A DNA stretch of 64,000 bases from an uncultured Oscillospiraceae bacterium (GTDB lineage: Bacteria; Bacillota; Clostridia; Oscillospirales; Oscillospiraceae), in the NCBI GenBank assembly GCA_949841355.1, contig CATKZP010000013.1:1-64000 (forward strand), in the 5' to 3' direction. Shown one piece after another: positions 51,837-59,199 of this stretch (its first letter is position 1; each line of letters opens with the position of its first letter). The translations under genes and the position numbers were made by a program. The notes under the pieces are model-generated. The model was given only the letters and a program-made list of their open reading frames with translations. It searched no databases and was not told the DNA's origin.

Positions 51837-52580
51837 TTAGCCTTCCTTTCGCGCGGCGAAGAAAATCCGGTACGCGCCGTCCCTGGGCACGGACATGGTT
51901 TTGTCGCCGTATACCTTGATCCTGCAAAATCCCGCTTCCCGGAGGAAGTCCTCCGCCTCCTGCCGGGTATAGGCGTATTCCTCGTGGTACTCCCCGCCCC
52001 GGCTCCAGCTGCCGTCCTCCTCCCGGACGAACAGGTCCAGCCCATAGCCGCAGATCCGCCGCCTGGGGCTGTACTCCCCCCGCCAGACGCAGAACAGGTC
52101 CTCGTCCTCGTCCAGGTAGGTCTGGCCGTCCGCCCCCTCCAGGGCTTCCGGGGTTTTGATGTCGAACAGGAACAGCCCTCCCGGCGCCAGCGCCTGATAG
52201 ACCCGCCGGAAGGTCCGGCGCAGCGCGGCGGGCCGGGTGACGTAGTTCACGCTGTCCAGGCAGGAGATCACGGCGTCGGGGCGGTCCAGCAGGGCGAGGC
52301 GGGACATATCCTGGCACAGAAAGAGCACGTCCATCCCCCGGCACTTCTGCTCGGCCGCTGCCAGCATGTCCGGCGACAGGTCCACCGCCGTCATTCGGTA
52401 CCCCCGCCCGGCCAGCAGCGCGGTGAGGCTTCCGGTGCCGCAGCCCAGCTCCGCCACCGTGCGCACGGGCCGCCCGCCCTTCCTAAAGTGCCGCTCCACG
52501 TAGTCCGCCCACCTCCCGTAATCCACGTCGGCGGTGAGCCGGTCGTAGCTCCGGGCCAATACGGTGTAAGCGTCCGTCAT
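51837..52580 (-). CDS. Class I SAM-dependent methyltransferase
   Basis: 247 residues. MTDAYTVLARSYDRLTADVD opening; motif I VAELGCGTGSLTALLAGRG; MTAVDLSPDMLAAAEQK (motif II); FLCQDMSRLALLDRPDAVIS (motif III). YxxLAxxYDxL plus ELGCGTG resembles methyltransferases of Firmicutes with unknown substrates. ATG 52580 overlaps the yerC stop (ATGA). hslO follows three bases after its stop. Confidence 0.88.
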   Translation of the reverse strand: MTDAYTVLARSYDRLTADVDYGRWADYVERHFRKGGRPVRTVAELGCGTGSLTALLAGRGYRMTAVDLSPDMLAAAEQKCRGMDVLFLCQDMSRLALLDRPDAVISCLDSVNYVTRPAALRRTFRRVYQALAPGGLFLFDIKTPEALEGADGQTYLDEDEDLFCVWRGEYSPRRRICGYGLDLFVREEDGSWSRGGEYHEEYAYTRQEAEDFLREAGFCRIKVYGDKTMSVPRDGAYRIFFAARKEG

Positions 52581-52861
52581 TTCTTCAGCCGCGGCAGCAC
52601 GGTTTTGTACCCGTCTGCGCCATACTGCAGCGCCCGGTTCACCCGGCTGATGGTGGCGCTGGACGCCCCGGTGCGCTGGAGGATGTCGTTGTAAATGTAC
52701 CCCTGGTCCAAAAGCTGAGCCACCTCCATGCGCTGGCTCAGGGCCTTGAGCTCGGCCACCGTGCACAGGTCCTGGAAAAATGCCCGGCACTCCTCCTGGT
52801 CCCGCAGGGCCAGCACCGCCTCGTACAGCAGGGCGCTGTGGTCTTGGTTCTCTTTCTGCAT
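52577..52861 (-). CDS. yerC: YerC/YecD-family TrpR-like regulator
   Basis: 94 residues, all helical. LYEAVLALRDQEECRAFFQDL, LCTVAELKALSQRMEVAQLL and the helix-turn-helix TGASSATISRVNRALQYG match the TrpR-repeat YerC family of DNA-binding proteins. The regulated genes are unknown. AAGGAGG is 7 bases before ATG 52861. First gene of the yerC-methyltransferase-hslO set. Confidence 0.9.
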   Translation of the reverse strand: MQKENQDHSALLYEAVLALRDQEECRAFFQDLCTVAELKALSQRMEVAQLLDQGYIYNDILQRTGASSATISRVNRALQYGADGYKTVLPRLKK

Positions 52862-52902
52862 GGCGCATCCTCCTTATCACGGAAACTTATTGATCTGAGG
52901 TG

Positions 52903-52931
52903 ATTTTAACACGCCGCTTTATGAAAGTAAA
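52903..52931 (-). promoter_or_regulatory. Promoter of the yerC operon
   Basis: Minus strand: TTTACT (52931-52926), 17-bp spacer, TAAAAT (52908-52903). Confidence 0.6.
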
Positions 52932-52960
52932 GAGAAAATCCAATAAAGCGCAAAAAGGGC

Positions 52961-52989
52961 TTGCGCCGGGGCGGGAAGTCCTTTATAAT
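52961..52989 (+). promoter_or_regulatory. Promoter of purA
   Basis: TTGCGC (52961-52966), 17-bp spacer, TATAAT (52984-52989). Divergent from yerC. Confidence 0.65.
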
Positions 52990-52998
52990 GGAGCTGCT

Positions 52999-53072
52999 GG
53001 GCTGTCCAAGCAGCCCTGTGCGGGCCGGATAAGGCAGAACCATAGCTGAAATGGCTGCGAATCCCGGCCGCA
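52999..53072 (+). promoter_or_regulatory. Structured leader of purA
   Basis: Hairpin GGGCTG (52999-53004), loop, CAGCCC (53011-53016). Then TGCGGGCCGG (53019-53028) pairs with CCGGCCGCA (53064-53072) around an inner GCAG/CTGC and CCAT/ATGG arm. The 3' strand abuts the ribosome site AGAGGT. It fits no riboswitch class I could recognise, but the position suggests translational control by a purine-related or other signal. Confidence 0.5.
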
Positions 53073-53085
53073 GAGGTATTTTATC

Positions 53086-54369
53086 ATGGTAAAAGCGATT
53101 GTAGGGGCCAACTGGGGCGACGAGGGCAAGGGCAAGATCACCGATCTGCTGGCCGAGACCTCCGACGTGGTGGTGCGCTTCCAGGGCGGCGCCAACGCGG
53201 GGCACACCATCATCAACGACTATGGGCGCTTCGCGCTGCACATCCTGCCCTCCGGCATCTTCTACCCCCACATCACCAACGTGATCGGCAACGGCGTGGC
53301 GCTGGACGCGGCCAAGCTGGTGGACGAGCTGAACAGCATCACCGGCCAGGGCGTGCCCGCCCCCAATCTCATCGTGTCGGAGCGGGCCCAGCTGCTCATG
53401 CCCTACCACGTCCTTCAGGACGCCTATGAGGAGGAGCGTCTGGGCGGCAAGGCCTTCGGCTCCACCAAGAGCGGCATCGCCCCCTTCTACTCCGACAAAT
53501 ACGCCAAAACCGGCATCCAGGTGTGCGACCTCTTCGACGAGGACCGCCTGTGGGAGCGGCTTAGCCGCGCCGTGGAGGTGAAGAACATCCTCTTCCAGCA
53601 CCTCTACCACAAGCCCGCTCTGGACGCCAAGGCCCTGTACGGCCAGCTTTTGGACTACCGGGAGCTGCTGCGCCCCTATGTGGGCGATGCGGTGGGCTTC
53701 CTCCACCGCGCGCTGAAGGACGGCAAAACCGTCCTGCTGGAGGGCCAGCTGGGCTCCATGAAGGACCCCGACCTGGGCATATTCCCCATGACCACCTCCT
53801 CCCACACCCTGGCGGGCTACGGCTGCGTGGGCGCCCCGGTGCCCCCCACCGCCATTCAGGACGTCATCTGCGTCACCAAGGCGTACTCCTCCAGCGTAGG
53901 CTCCAACACCGAGCCCTTTGTCAGCGAGCTCACCGGACCCGAGGGGGACGAGCTGCGCCGCCGCGGGGGCGACAAGGGCGAGTTCGGCGCCACCACCGGC
54001 CGTCCCCGCCGGGTGGGCTGGTTCGACGCAGTGGCCACCAAATACGGCTGCATGGTCCAGGGCGCCACCCAGGTGGCGCTGACCTGCCTGGACGTGATGG
54101 GCTATCTGGACGAGATCCGGGTGTGCGTGGGCTATGAAATCGACGGGCGGATCACCGATCAGTTCCCCACCACTCCGGGCCTCATGCGGGCCAAGCCGGT
54201 GTTCGAGAACCTCCCCGGCTGGAAGTGCGACGTGCGGGGCATCACCGACTACGCCGCCCTGCCCGCCAACGCCAAGGCTTACGTAGAGTATCTGGAACAG
54301 CGCATCGGCGTGCCCATCACCATCGTGTCCACCGGCCCTAAGCGCCACGAGATCGCCCTGCGCAAGTGA
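53086..54369 (+). CDS. purA: Adenylosuccinate synthetase
   Basis: 427 residues, normal length. IVGANWGDEGKGKITDLLAE is the GTP-binding N-terminus, with the catalytic Asp; GGANAGHTI, GIAPFYSDKYAKTGI, and EGQLGSMKDPDLGIFPMTTS follow. It condenses IMP and aspartate with GTP in AMP synthesis. The ATG at 53086 follows AGAGGT. Monocistronic with its own promoter, structured leader and terminator. Confidence 0.96.
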   Translation: MVKAIVGANWGDEGKGKITDLLAETSDVVVRFQGGANAGHTIINDYGRFALHILPSGIFYPHITNVIGNGVALDAAKLVDELNSITGQGVPAPNLIVSERAQLLMPYHVLQDAYEEERLGGKAFGSTKSGIAPFYSDKYAKTGIQVCDLFDEDRLWERLSRAVEVKNILFQHLYHKPALDAKALYGQLLDYRELLRPYVGDAVGFLHRALKDGKTVLLEGQLGSMKDPDLGIFPMTTSSHTLAGYGCVGAPVPPTAIQDVICVTKAYSSSVGSNTEPFVSELTGPEGDELRRRGGDKGEFGATTGRPRRVGWFDAVATKYGCMVQGATQVALTCLDVMGYLDEIRVCVGYEIDGRITDQFPTTPGLMRAKPVFENLPGWKCDVRGITDYAALPANAKAYVEYLEQRIGVPITIVSTGPKRHEIALRK

Positions 54370-54390
54370 CGAGCCGCGCCTCTGCATACC

Positions 54391-54427
54391 AAAAGCGTCC
54401 GCCCCGCTGGGCGGGCGCTTTTATTTT
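54391..54427 (+). terminator. Terminator of purA
   Basis: AAAAGCGTCCGCCC, loop CGCT, GGGCGGGCGCTTTTATTTT. Clear intrinsic terminator. Confidence 0.88.
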
Positions 54428-54430
54428 GTG

Positions 54431-54474
54431 AAGTCAAAGTTCCATCTTGACTTTAATAATATTTATGTTATACT
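54431..54474 (+). promoter_or_regulatory. Promoter and operator-like repeat of the DUF2089 gene
   Basis: TTGACT (54447-54452), 16-bp spacer, TATACT (54469-54474). AAGTCAA (54431-54437) and TTGACTT (54447-54453) are inverted repeats that cover the -35. Transcription would begin near 54481, next to an in-frame GTG at 54482. Confidence 0.55.
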
Positions 54475-54499
54475 TAATATTGTGAAAGTCGGTGATGAA

Positions 54500-54790
54500 A
54501 TGGACACACTGCCCAGCTGGATGGCCGGCCTGGAGGACGAGGACGCGGCCTTCATCAAAAACTTCATTCTCGCCTCCGGCTCATTAAAGGAGGTGGCGGG
54601 GCTGTACGGGGTGAGCTACCCCACGGTGCGCCTGCGTTTGGACCGGCTGATCCAGAAGATCCGGCTGGCTGAGACGGCGCAGCCGGACCCCTACGTGGCG
54701 CTGGTGAAGCGCCTGGCGGTGGACGAAAAGCTGGACTTTGACACCGCCAAGCTGCTGCTCCGCGAGTACCGAAAGACGAAGGAGGAATAA
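54500..54790 (+). CDS. DUF2089-like small regulator
   Basis: 96 residues if started at ATG 54500 (MDTLPSWMAGLEDEDAAFIK). The central LKEVAGLYGVSYPTVRLRLDR is a helix-turn-helix of DUF2089 type, with a C-terminal helix. Start is uncertain: GTG 54482 is in frame and lies almost at the predicted transcript start, so the message could be leaderless. It is followed after 2 bases by a membrane-protein gene, as is common for this family. Self-regulation through the inverted repeat is suggested. Confidence 0.75.
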   Translation: MDTLPSWMAGLEDEDAAFIKNFILASGSLKEVAGLYGVSYPTVRLRLDRLIQKIRLAETAQPDPYVALVKRLAVDEKLDFDTAKLLLREYRKTKEE

Positions 54791-54792
54791 AC

Positions 54793-55170
54793 ATGGGCAC
54801 CGGATTCCACTTTGAGGAGGGCATGGCCCTGTTCACCCTGAATGGGCAGGACATCCCGGTGATCCTGGCGCTGATGGCCGCGGCCCTGGCTGCGGAGGTC
54901 TTTCTGGCGCTGAAACGGGACGGGCGGCTGGGACTGGTCCTGCCCGGGCTGTGGCTGGTTTACACGCTGGTGCGGCTGGCGATCCGCGCCGTCTATCTGG
55001 CGCAGACAGGGGGCGGGTGGCTGGCCGACCCGTGGCAGGCGCTGGCCATTGCCTGCGCGGTGGAGAACGTCCCCACCCTGCTCCTGCTGGCTGCCTACGG
55101 CCTGTGCCGGGCGGGCAAGCGCTGGCGGCTCCGGCGGCAGGTGGACAAAACCCGCATCCAGGACCTTTAA
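54793..55170 (+). CDS. Small membrane protein
   Basis: 125 residues with three hydrophobic segments (about 22-38, 48-68 and 82-102) and a basic C-terminal tail (KRWRLRRQVDKTRIQDL). No family recognised. AGGAGG precedes ATG 54793. Coupled to the DUF2089-like gene, so it may be its target or partner. A terminator follows after 8 bases. Confidence 0.75.
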   Translation: MGTGFHFEEGMALFTLNGQDIPVILALMAAALAAEVFLALKRDGRLGLVLPGLWLVYTLVRLAIRAVYLAQTGGGWLADPWQALAIACAVENVPTLLLLAAYGLCRAGKRWRLRRQVDKTRIQDL

Positions 55171-55178
55171 CCCAGCAC

Positions 55179-55211
55179 GGCGGCAGGGGGCTTCCCCTGC
55201 CGCCATTGTTT
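55179..55211 (+). terminator. Terminator adjacent to parS
   Basis: GGCGGCAGGGG, loop GCTT, CCCCTGCCGCC, ATTGTTT. The T-rich tail overlaps the parS site. Confidence 0.8.
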
Positions 55212-55222
55212 CACGTGAAACA
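55207..55222. other. parS centromere site
   Basis: TGTTTCACGTGAAACA, a perfect 16-bp palindrome identical to the Firmicutes ParB/Spo0J site consensus (TGTTNCACGTGAAACA). It is intergenic, immediately after a terminator. Such sites cluster around the replication origin, so this region is likely origin-proximal. Confidence 0.93.
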
Positions 55223-55277
55223 TTAGTTTGCGCCCGCCCCGGCCGTCCGGCGGTTTTCACCCCTCTCCGCCCCGTGC

Positions 55278-55285
55278 ATACAATG
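55278..55285 (+). promoter_or_regulatory. Sporulation sigma-like -10 upstream of the cysteine-rich gene
   Basis: CATACAAT fits the -10 of mother-cell sigma factors (CATACANT for sigma-E, CATANNNT for sigma-K), with CACC about 15 bases upstream. 62 bases before the start codon. Tentative. Confidence 0.35.
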
Positions 55286-55347
55286 GGAATGGAAGGGGAA
55301 CGCCATACCGGCTCCCCCTCTATCAACCATGATCGGGAGGTACGAAA

Positions 55348-56181
55348 ATGGCCGAATTTATTGAGCCGGGCCCCATCTGTGATACCGCCGGTATTCGCGA
55401 GGCCGTGTGCATCCACACCCGAAAGATTTTTGACAGCTGCCGCGACAAGGACTGCGTAGAGGACCTGCGGCTCTACCCCACCGTCAGCTCCCAGGCCGTC
55501 ATCGACCGGGCCATCAGTTTGAAGGCCGGGCAGGCCGAGCTGCTGTACGCTTACATCGACGTGGAGCCCGTGGGCTTCAACCGGGGCTATTTCACCGTGG
55601 ACGTGCGCTACTTCTACCGGGTGACCGCCGACGCCTTCGTGGGCGCGGCCCGGCCGGTGTCCATCTGCGGTCTGGCCGTGTTTGACAAGCGGGCCATCCT
55701 GTTCGGCAGCGAGGGCAGCGCCAAGGTGTTCTCCTCCAACAGCCGGGCGGACGACCTGGACGAGCAGAACCTGATGAGCACCAACCTGCCGGTGGCGGTG
55801 GTGAACTCCGTGGACCCCATCATCCTGAGTATGCGCCTGTCCGACCCCTGCGAGCCGCCGGTGTGCGCCTGCGGCGACGGGGCGGAGGTGCCCGCGGGCA
55901 TCGCCGGGTGCTTCCCCGGCGAGCTGAACATGGGCGGCGAGGGCCGCAGGGTGTACGTCACCCTGGGCCAGTTCTCCATCATCCGCCTGGAGCGGGACAG
56001 CCAGCTGCTCATCCCCGCCTACGACTACTGCATGCCCAGCAAGGAGTGCACCGCCGGCGGCGGCGAGGAGGACCCCTGCGCCATCTTCCGCCAGGTGCAG
56101 TTCCCCATGGAGGAGTTCTTCCCCCCCAACACCATCACCCCCCAGGAGGGGTATCCGGACAGCAAAAACTGCTGCATGTGA
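55348..56181 (+). CDS. Cysteine-rich conserved Clostridia protein, possibly spore-related
   Basis: 277 residues. ICDTAGIREAVCIHTRKIFD, DSCRDKDCVEDLRLYPTV, YIDVEPVGFNRGYFTVDVRY and LFGSEGSAKVFSSNS recall a Clostridia protein family that I associate with spores, but I cannot name it. Many cysteines are spread along the chain (C-terminal CCM, YDYCMPSKEC). No signal peptide or membrane segment. GGGAGG precedes ATG 55348. The sigma-E/K-like -10 upstream supports a sporulation role. Function not established. Confidence 0.7.
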   Translation: MAEFIEPGPICDTAGIREAVCIHTRKIFDSCRDKDCVEDLRLYPTVSSQAVIDRAISLKAGQAELLYAYIDVEPVGFNRGYFTVDVRYFYRVTADAFVGAARPVSICGLAVFDKRAILFGSEGSAKVFSSNSRADDLDEQNLMSTNLPVAVVNSVDPIILSMRLSDPCEPPVCACGDGAEVPAGIAGCFPGELNMGGEGRRVYVTLGQFSIIRLERDSQLLIPAYDYCMPSKECTAGGGEEDPCAIFRQVQFPMEEFFPPNTITPQEGYPDSKNCCM

Positions 56182-56197
56182 CATGACGCCGCAGGCC

Positions 56198-56238
56198 GGA
56201 GCGCCCGCCGTCCGCCGCTGGCGGGCGGCGGGCGCTCC
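56198..56238 (+). terminator. Very GC-rich hairpin after the cysteine-rich gene
   Basis: GGAGCGCCCGCCGTCCGCC pairs with GGCGGGCGGCGGGCGCTCC with one wobble. No T-run follows (CCGTTGGG), so termination is uncertain. Confidence 0.6.
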
Positions 56239-56263
56239 CCGTTGGGCCGGGCTGCGCTGTCGT

Positions 56264-56311
56264 TAATTTTTCGTGAACTCTATTCTCTTTTCCGGCAAAA
56301 CGTGGTAAAAT
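56264..56311 (+). promoter_or_regulatory. Promoter of murB with the shared 16-bp upstream element
   Basis: TAATTTTTCGTGAACT at 56264-56279 is identical to 2733-2748. -10 TAAAAT (56306-56311), 17 bp after a weak TTCTCT (56283-56288). The element is 3 bp from the -35 here and 13 bp in the other promoter, one helical turn. Confidence 0.5.
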
Positions 56312-56348
56312 AACAAAAAATCTGGTGAACTGACCGGGAGGTCTCCCC

Positions 56349-57326
56349 ATGATAAACTGGAACGCCCTGTATGACCGCCTGCGCGCCGCCGCCCCGTCCC
56401 TGGAGCTGCGCCGGGACGAGCCCATGAGCCGCCACACCTCCTTCCAGGTGGGCGGTCCGGTACCCCTGATGGCCCTGCCCAAGGACGAGGACGAGGTCCA
56501 GGCCGTGCTTTACACCGCCGCCATGGAATTCGGCGTGCGTCCCTTCTTCATGGGCAGGGGCAGCAACCTGCTGGTGAGCGACCAGGGGGCGGACCTGCTG
56601 GTGCTGAAGGCCTGCGACGGCCTGGACCGCCTGGAGCTGCTGCCCGAGGGGGAGTGGCCGGGGCACCGCACCATCCGGGCGGGCAGCGGCGTGTCTTTGG
56701 CCCGGCTGTCCAAGTTCGCCCTGGAGCACGGCCTCACGGGGCTGGAGTTCGCCCAGGGCATCCCCGGCAGCGTGGGGGGCGGCGTGTATATGAACGCCGG
56801 GGCCTACGGCGGGGAGATGGGCCAGGTGGTGTCCAGCGTGTCCTCTGTCTCTCTGCCGGAGGAGGAAGTGGTCCAGCGGATCACGAAGAACCCAGAATTT
56901 TCCTACCGCCGCAGCCAGTTCCAGGCGGGGGACGAGTTCATTCTCCGGGCCTGCTTCACCCTGGAGCCGGGGGACCCCGCCGAAATCAGGGCCAGAATGG
57001 GCGACTTCGCCCAGCGCCGCCGGGAGAAGCAGCCGCTGGAATACCCCAGCGCCGGGTCCGCCTTCAAGCGCCCCGCCCCCGTGGACGGCCGGCCGGTGTA
57101 CGCCGCCGCCCTCATCGACCAGTGCGGGCTGAAGGGGCTGACGGTGGGGGGCGCCCAGGTGTCGGAGAAGCACGCGGGCTTTGTCGTCAACCGGGGCGGG
57201 GCTTCCTGCGGCGATATTATCAAACTGATGGCCCAGGTGCGCCGGCGGGTGCTCCAGGAGACCGGCGTGGCCTTGGAGCCCGAGGTGCGCTATCTGGGTA
57301 AGGAGGGAGAAGGATGGAATTTCTGA
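56349..57326 (+). CDS. murB: UDP-N-acetylmuramate dehydrogenase
   Basis: 325 residues. GRGSNLLVSDQGADLLVL, QGIPGSVGGGVYMNAGAYGGE (FAD phosphate-binding), YRRSQFQAGDEFILRACF and YPSAGSAFKRP with KHAGFVVNRGGASCGD. It reduces UDP-GlcNAc-enolpyruvate to UDP-MurNAc in peptidoglycan synthesis, using NADPH and FAD. GGGAGG precedes ATG 56349. The stop overlaps the rapZ start by 13 bases. First gene of murB-rapZ-yvcK-whiA. Confidence 0.95.
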   Translation: MINWNALYDRLRAAAPSLELRRDEPMSRHTSFQVGGPVPLMALPKDEDEVQAVLYTAAMEFGVRPFFMGRGSNLLVSDQGADLLVLKACDGLDRLELLPEGEWPGHRTIRAGSGVSLARLSKFALEHGLTGLEFAQGIPGSVGGGVYMNAGAYGGEMGQVVSSVSSVSLPEEEVVQRITKNPEFSYRRSQFQAGDEFILRACFTLEPGDPAEIRARMGDFAQRRREKQPLEYPSAGSAFKRPAPVDGRPVYAAALIDQCGLKGLTVGGAQVSEKHAGFVVNRGGASCGDIIKLMAQVRRRVLQETGVALEPEVRYLGKEGEGWNF

Positions 57327-58177
57327 TCGTGTCCGGCCTGTCCGGGGCGGGCAAGTCCACCGTCATGTCCATTTTGGAGGACAGCGGCTTTTTCTGCGTG
57401 GACAATCTGCCCCCGGTGCTCATCCCCAAGTTTGCCGAGCTGTGCCTGGCGGGTACGGGGGCCTATGAGCGGGTGGCCATGGTGTGCGACATCCGGGGCG
57501 GCGAGAACTTCGACGGCCTGTTTGAGGCCATGGACGCCTTGTCCGCCATGGAATTTCGCTACAAGGTGCTGTTTGTGGACGCGGAGGACAGCGTCATCAT
57601 CAAGCGCTACAAGGAGACCCGGCGCAGCCATCCCCTTATGGACGAGCTGGGCAGCCTCACCCGCTCGGTGGAGCGGGAGCGGCAGGTGATGGACCCGGTG
57701 CGCAAGCGGGCCGACTACGTCATCAACACCACCACCCTGCCCGTGCGCAAGCTGCGGGGCCAGGTGCTGGACATGTTCGCCCCCCACCGCAAGAGCGTCA
57801 GCGAGATGAGCGTGACGGTGACCTCCTTCGGCTTCAAATACGGCCTGCCGCTGGAGGCGGACCTGGTGTTTGACGTGCGCTTTCTCCCCAACCCCTTCTA
57901 TGTGGAGGGGCTGCGGCCCCTCACGGGGCTGGACCAGGGGGTGGCGGACTACGTGTTCCAAAGCCCCACCGCCCAGGAGCTGCTGGAAAAGCTGCGGGGG
58001 CTGATGGACTTCCTCCTGCCCCACTTCGTGGAGGAGGGCAAGACCGCCCTGGTCGTCGCCGTGGGCTGCACCGGCGGGCGGCACCGCTCGGTGGCGGTGA
58101 CCCACGCGCTGACGGAATACATCCAGTCCCTGGGCTACGCCGCCGGCGAGACCCACCGGGACATGACGAGGGCATGA
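57314..58177 (+). CDS. rapZ: RNase adapter RapZ (YvcJ)
   Basis: 287 residues. Walker A VSGLSGAGKSTVMSILED, SGFFCVDNLPPVLIPKFAEL, FGFKYGLPLEADLVFDVRFLPNPFY (in part) and GCTGGRHRSVAVTHAL are RapZ-specific. It binds nucleotides and, in other bacteria, tunes GlcN-6-P synthase via sRNA/RNase E; the Firmicutes role is less clear. AAGGAGG is before ATG 57314. It lies in the usual order before yvcK and whiA. Confidence 0.95.
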   Translation: MEFLIVSGLSGAGKSTVMSILEDSGFFCVDNLPPVLIPKFAELCLAGTGAYERVAMVCDIRGGENFDGLFEAMDALSAMEFRYKVLFVDAEDSVIIKRYKETRRSHPLMDELGSLTRSVERERQVMDPVRKRADYVINTTTLPVRKLRGQVLDMFAPHRKSVSEMSVTVTSFGFKYGLPLEADLVFDVRFLPNPFYVEGLRPLTGLDQGVADYVFQSPTAQELLEKLRGLMDFLLPHFVEEGKTALVVAVGCTGGRHRSVAVTHALTEYIQSLGYAAGETHRDMTRA

Positions 58178-58178
58178 G

Positions 58179-59177
58179 ATGGGCGATTTAAAGGTACGCC
58201 GCGGCCCCGCCATCGCGGCGCTGGGGGGCGGCCACGGGCTGTCCGCCATTCTGCGGGGCCTGAAGCTGTATACCGACAATTTGACCGCCATCGTCACCGT
58301 GGCCGACGACGGCGGCGGCTCGGGGGTGCTGCGGGAGGATCTGGGCATGCCCCCGCCCGGCGACATCCGCAGCTGCATGGAGGCCCTGGCCGACACCGAA
58401 TCGCTGATGCAGCAGCTGCTGGCCTACCGCTTCCCCGACGGGCGCCTGGCGGGGCAGGCCTTCGGCAATCTGCTGCTGGCGGCCCTGGACGGCATCTCCG
58501 ACTCCTTCGACCAGGCGGTGGCCCGGATGAGCCAGGTGCTGGCCATCACCGGGCGCATACTGCCCGTGACCAACGCCAACGTCCAGCTGGAGGCCATCTT
58601 CGACAACGGCTCCAGCGTGCGGGGGGAGTCCAAGATCTTCGCCGCCAAAAAGGAGCAGAACTGCCGCATCCATCACGTGCGCCTGCTGCCCGGCCACGCC
58701 CCCGCCCTGCCCGCCGCGCTGGACGCCATCCGGGAGGCGGAGGTGATCCTGCTGGGGCCGGGGAGCCTTTACACCAGCGTCATCCCCAACCTGCTGGTGG
58801 ACGGCGTGGCCGAGGCCATCATGGACAGCCCGGCGCTGAAAATCTACGTCTGCAATATCATGACCCAGGACGGCGAGACCGAGGGCATGACCGCCCAGGA
58901 CCATCTGGCCGCCCTGCTGGAGCACGGGGGGCCGGGGCTGGTGGACCTGTGCCTCTGCAACTCCGACCCGGTGGGGCCGGAGCTGCTGGCGCGCTACTCC
59001 GCCGAGGACGCCGAACCCATGGTGGTGAACCGCCGGGAGGTGGAGCTGCTGGGGGCCGAGGTGGTGTTCCGCCCCCTGATGGACATGGAGTGCGGCTACG
59101 CCCGCCACTCGGGGGTGAAGGTGGCCCGGGCGGTGGTGGAGCTCTACCAGCAGCGGGCGGACACCAAGATTTTTTGA
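58179..59177 (+). CDS. YvcK-family gluconeogenesis / cell-shape factor
   Basis: 332 residues. AIAALGGGHGLSAILRGLKL (UDP-sugar binding loop), VTVADDGGGSGVLREDLGMP, PPGDIRSCMEALADTES, and PGSLYTSVIPNLLVDGVAEA. YvcK binds UDP-sugars and controls carbon flux and peptidoglycan/shape in Bacillus. The start ATG overlaps the end of rapZ by none, separated by one base. Ends 22 bases before whiA. Confidence 0.93.
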   Translation: MGDLKVRRGPAIAALGGGHGLSAILRGLKLYTDNLTAIVTVADDGGGSGVLREDLGMPPPGDIRSCMEALADTESLMQQLLAYRFPDGRLAGQAFGNLLLAALDGISDSFDQAVARMSQVLAITGRILPVTNANVQLEAIFDNGSSVRGESKIFAAKKEQNCRIHHVRLLPGHAPALPAALDAIREAEVILLGPGSLYTSVIPNLLVDGVAEAIMDSPALKIYVCNIMTQDGETEGMTAQDHLAALLEHGGPGLVDLCLCNSDPVGPELLARYSAEDAEPMVVNRREVELLGAEVVFRPLMDMECGYARHSGVKVARAVVELYQQRADTKIF

Positions 59178-59199
59178 TTTGCAAAAGGAGTGAGACGCC

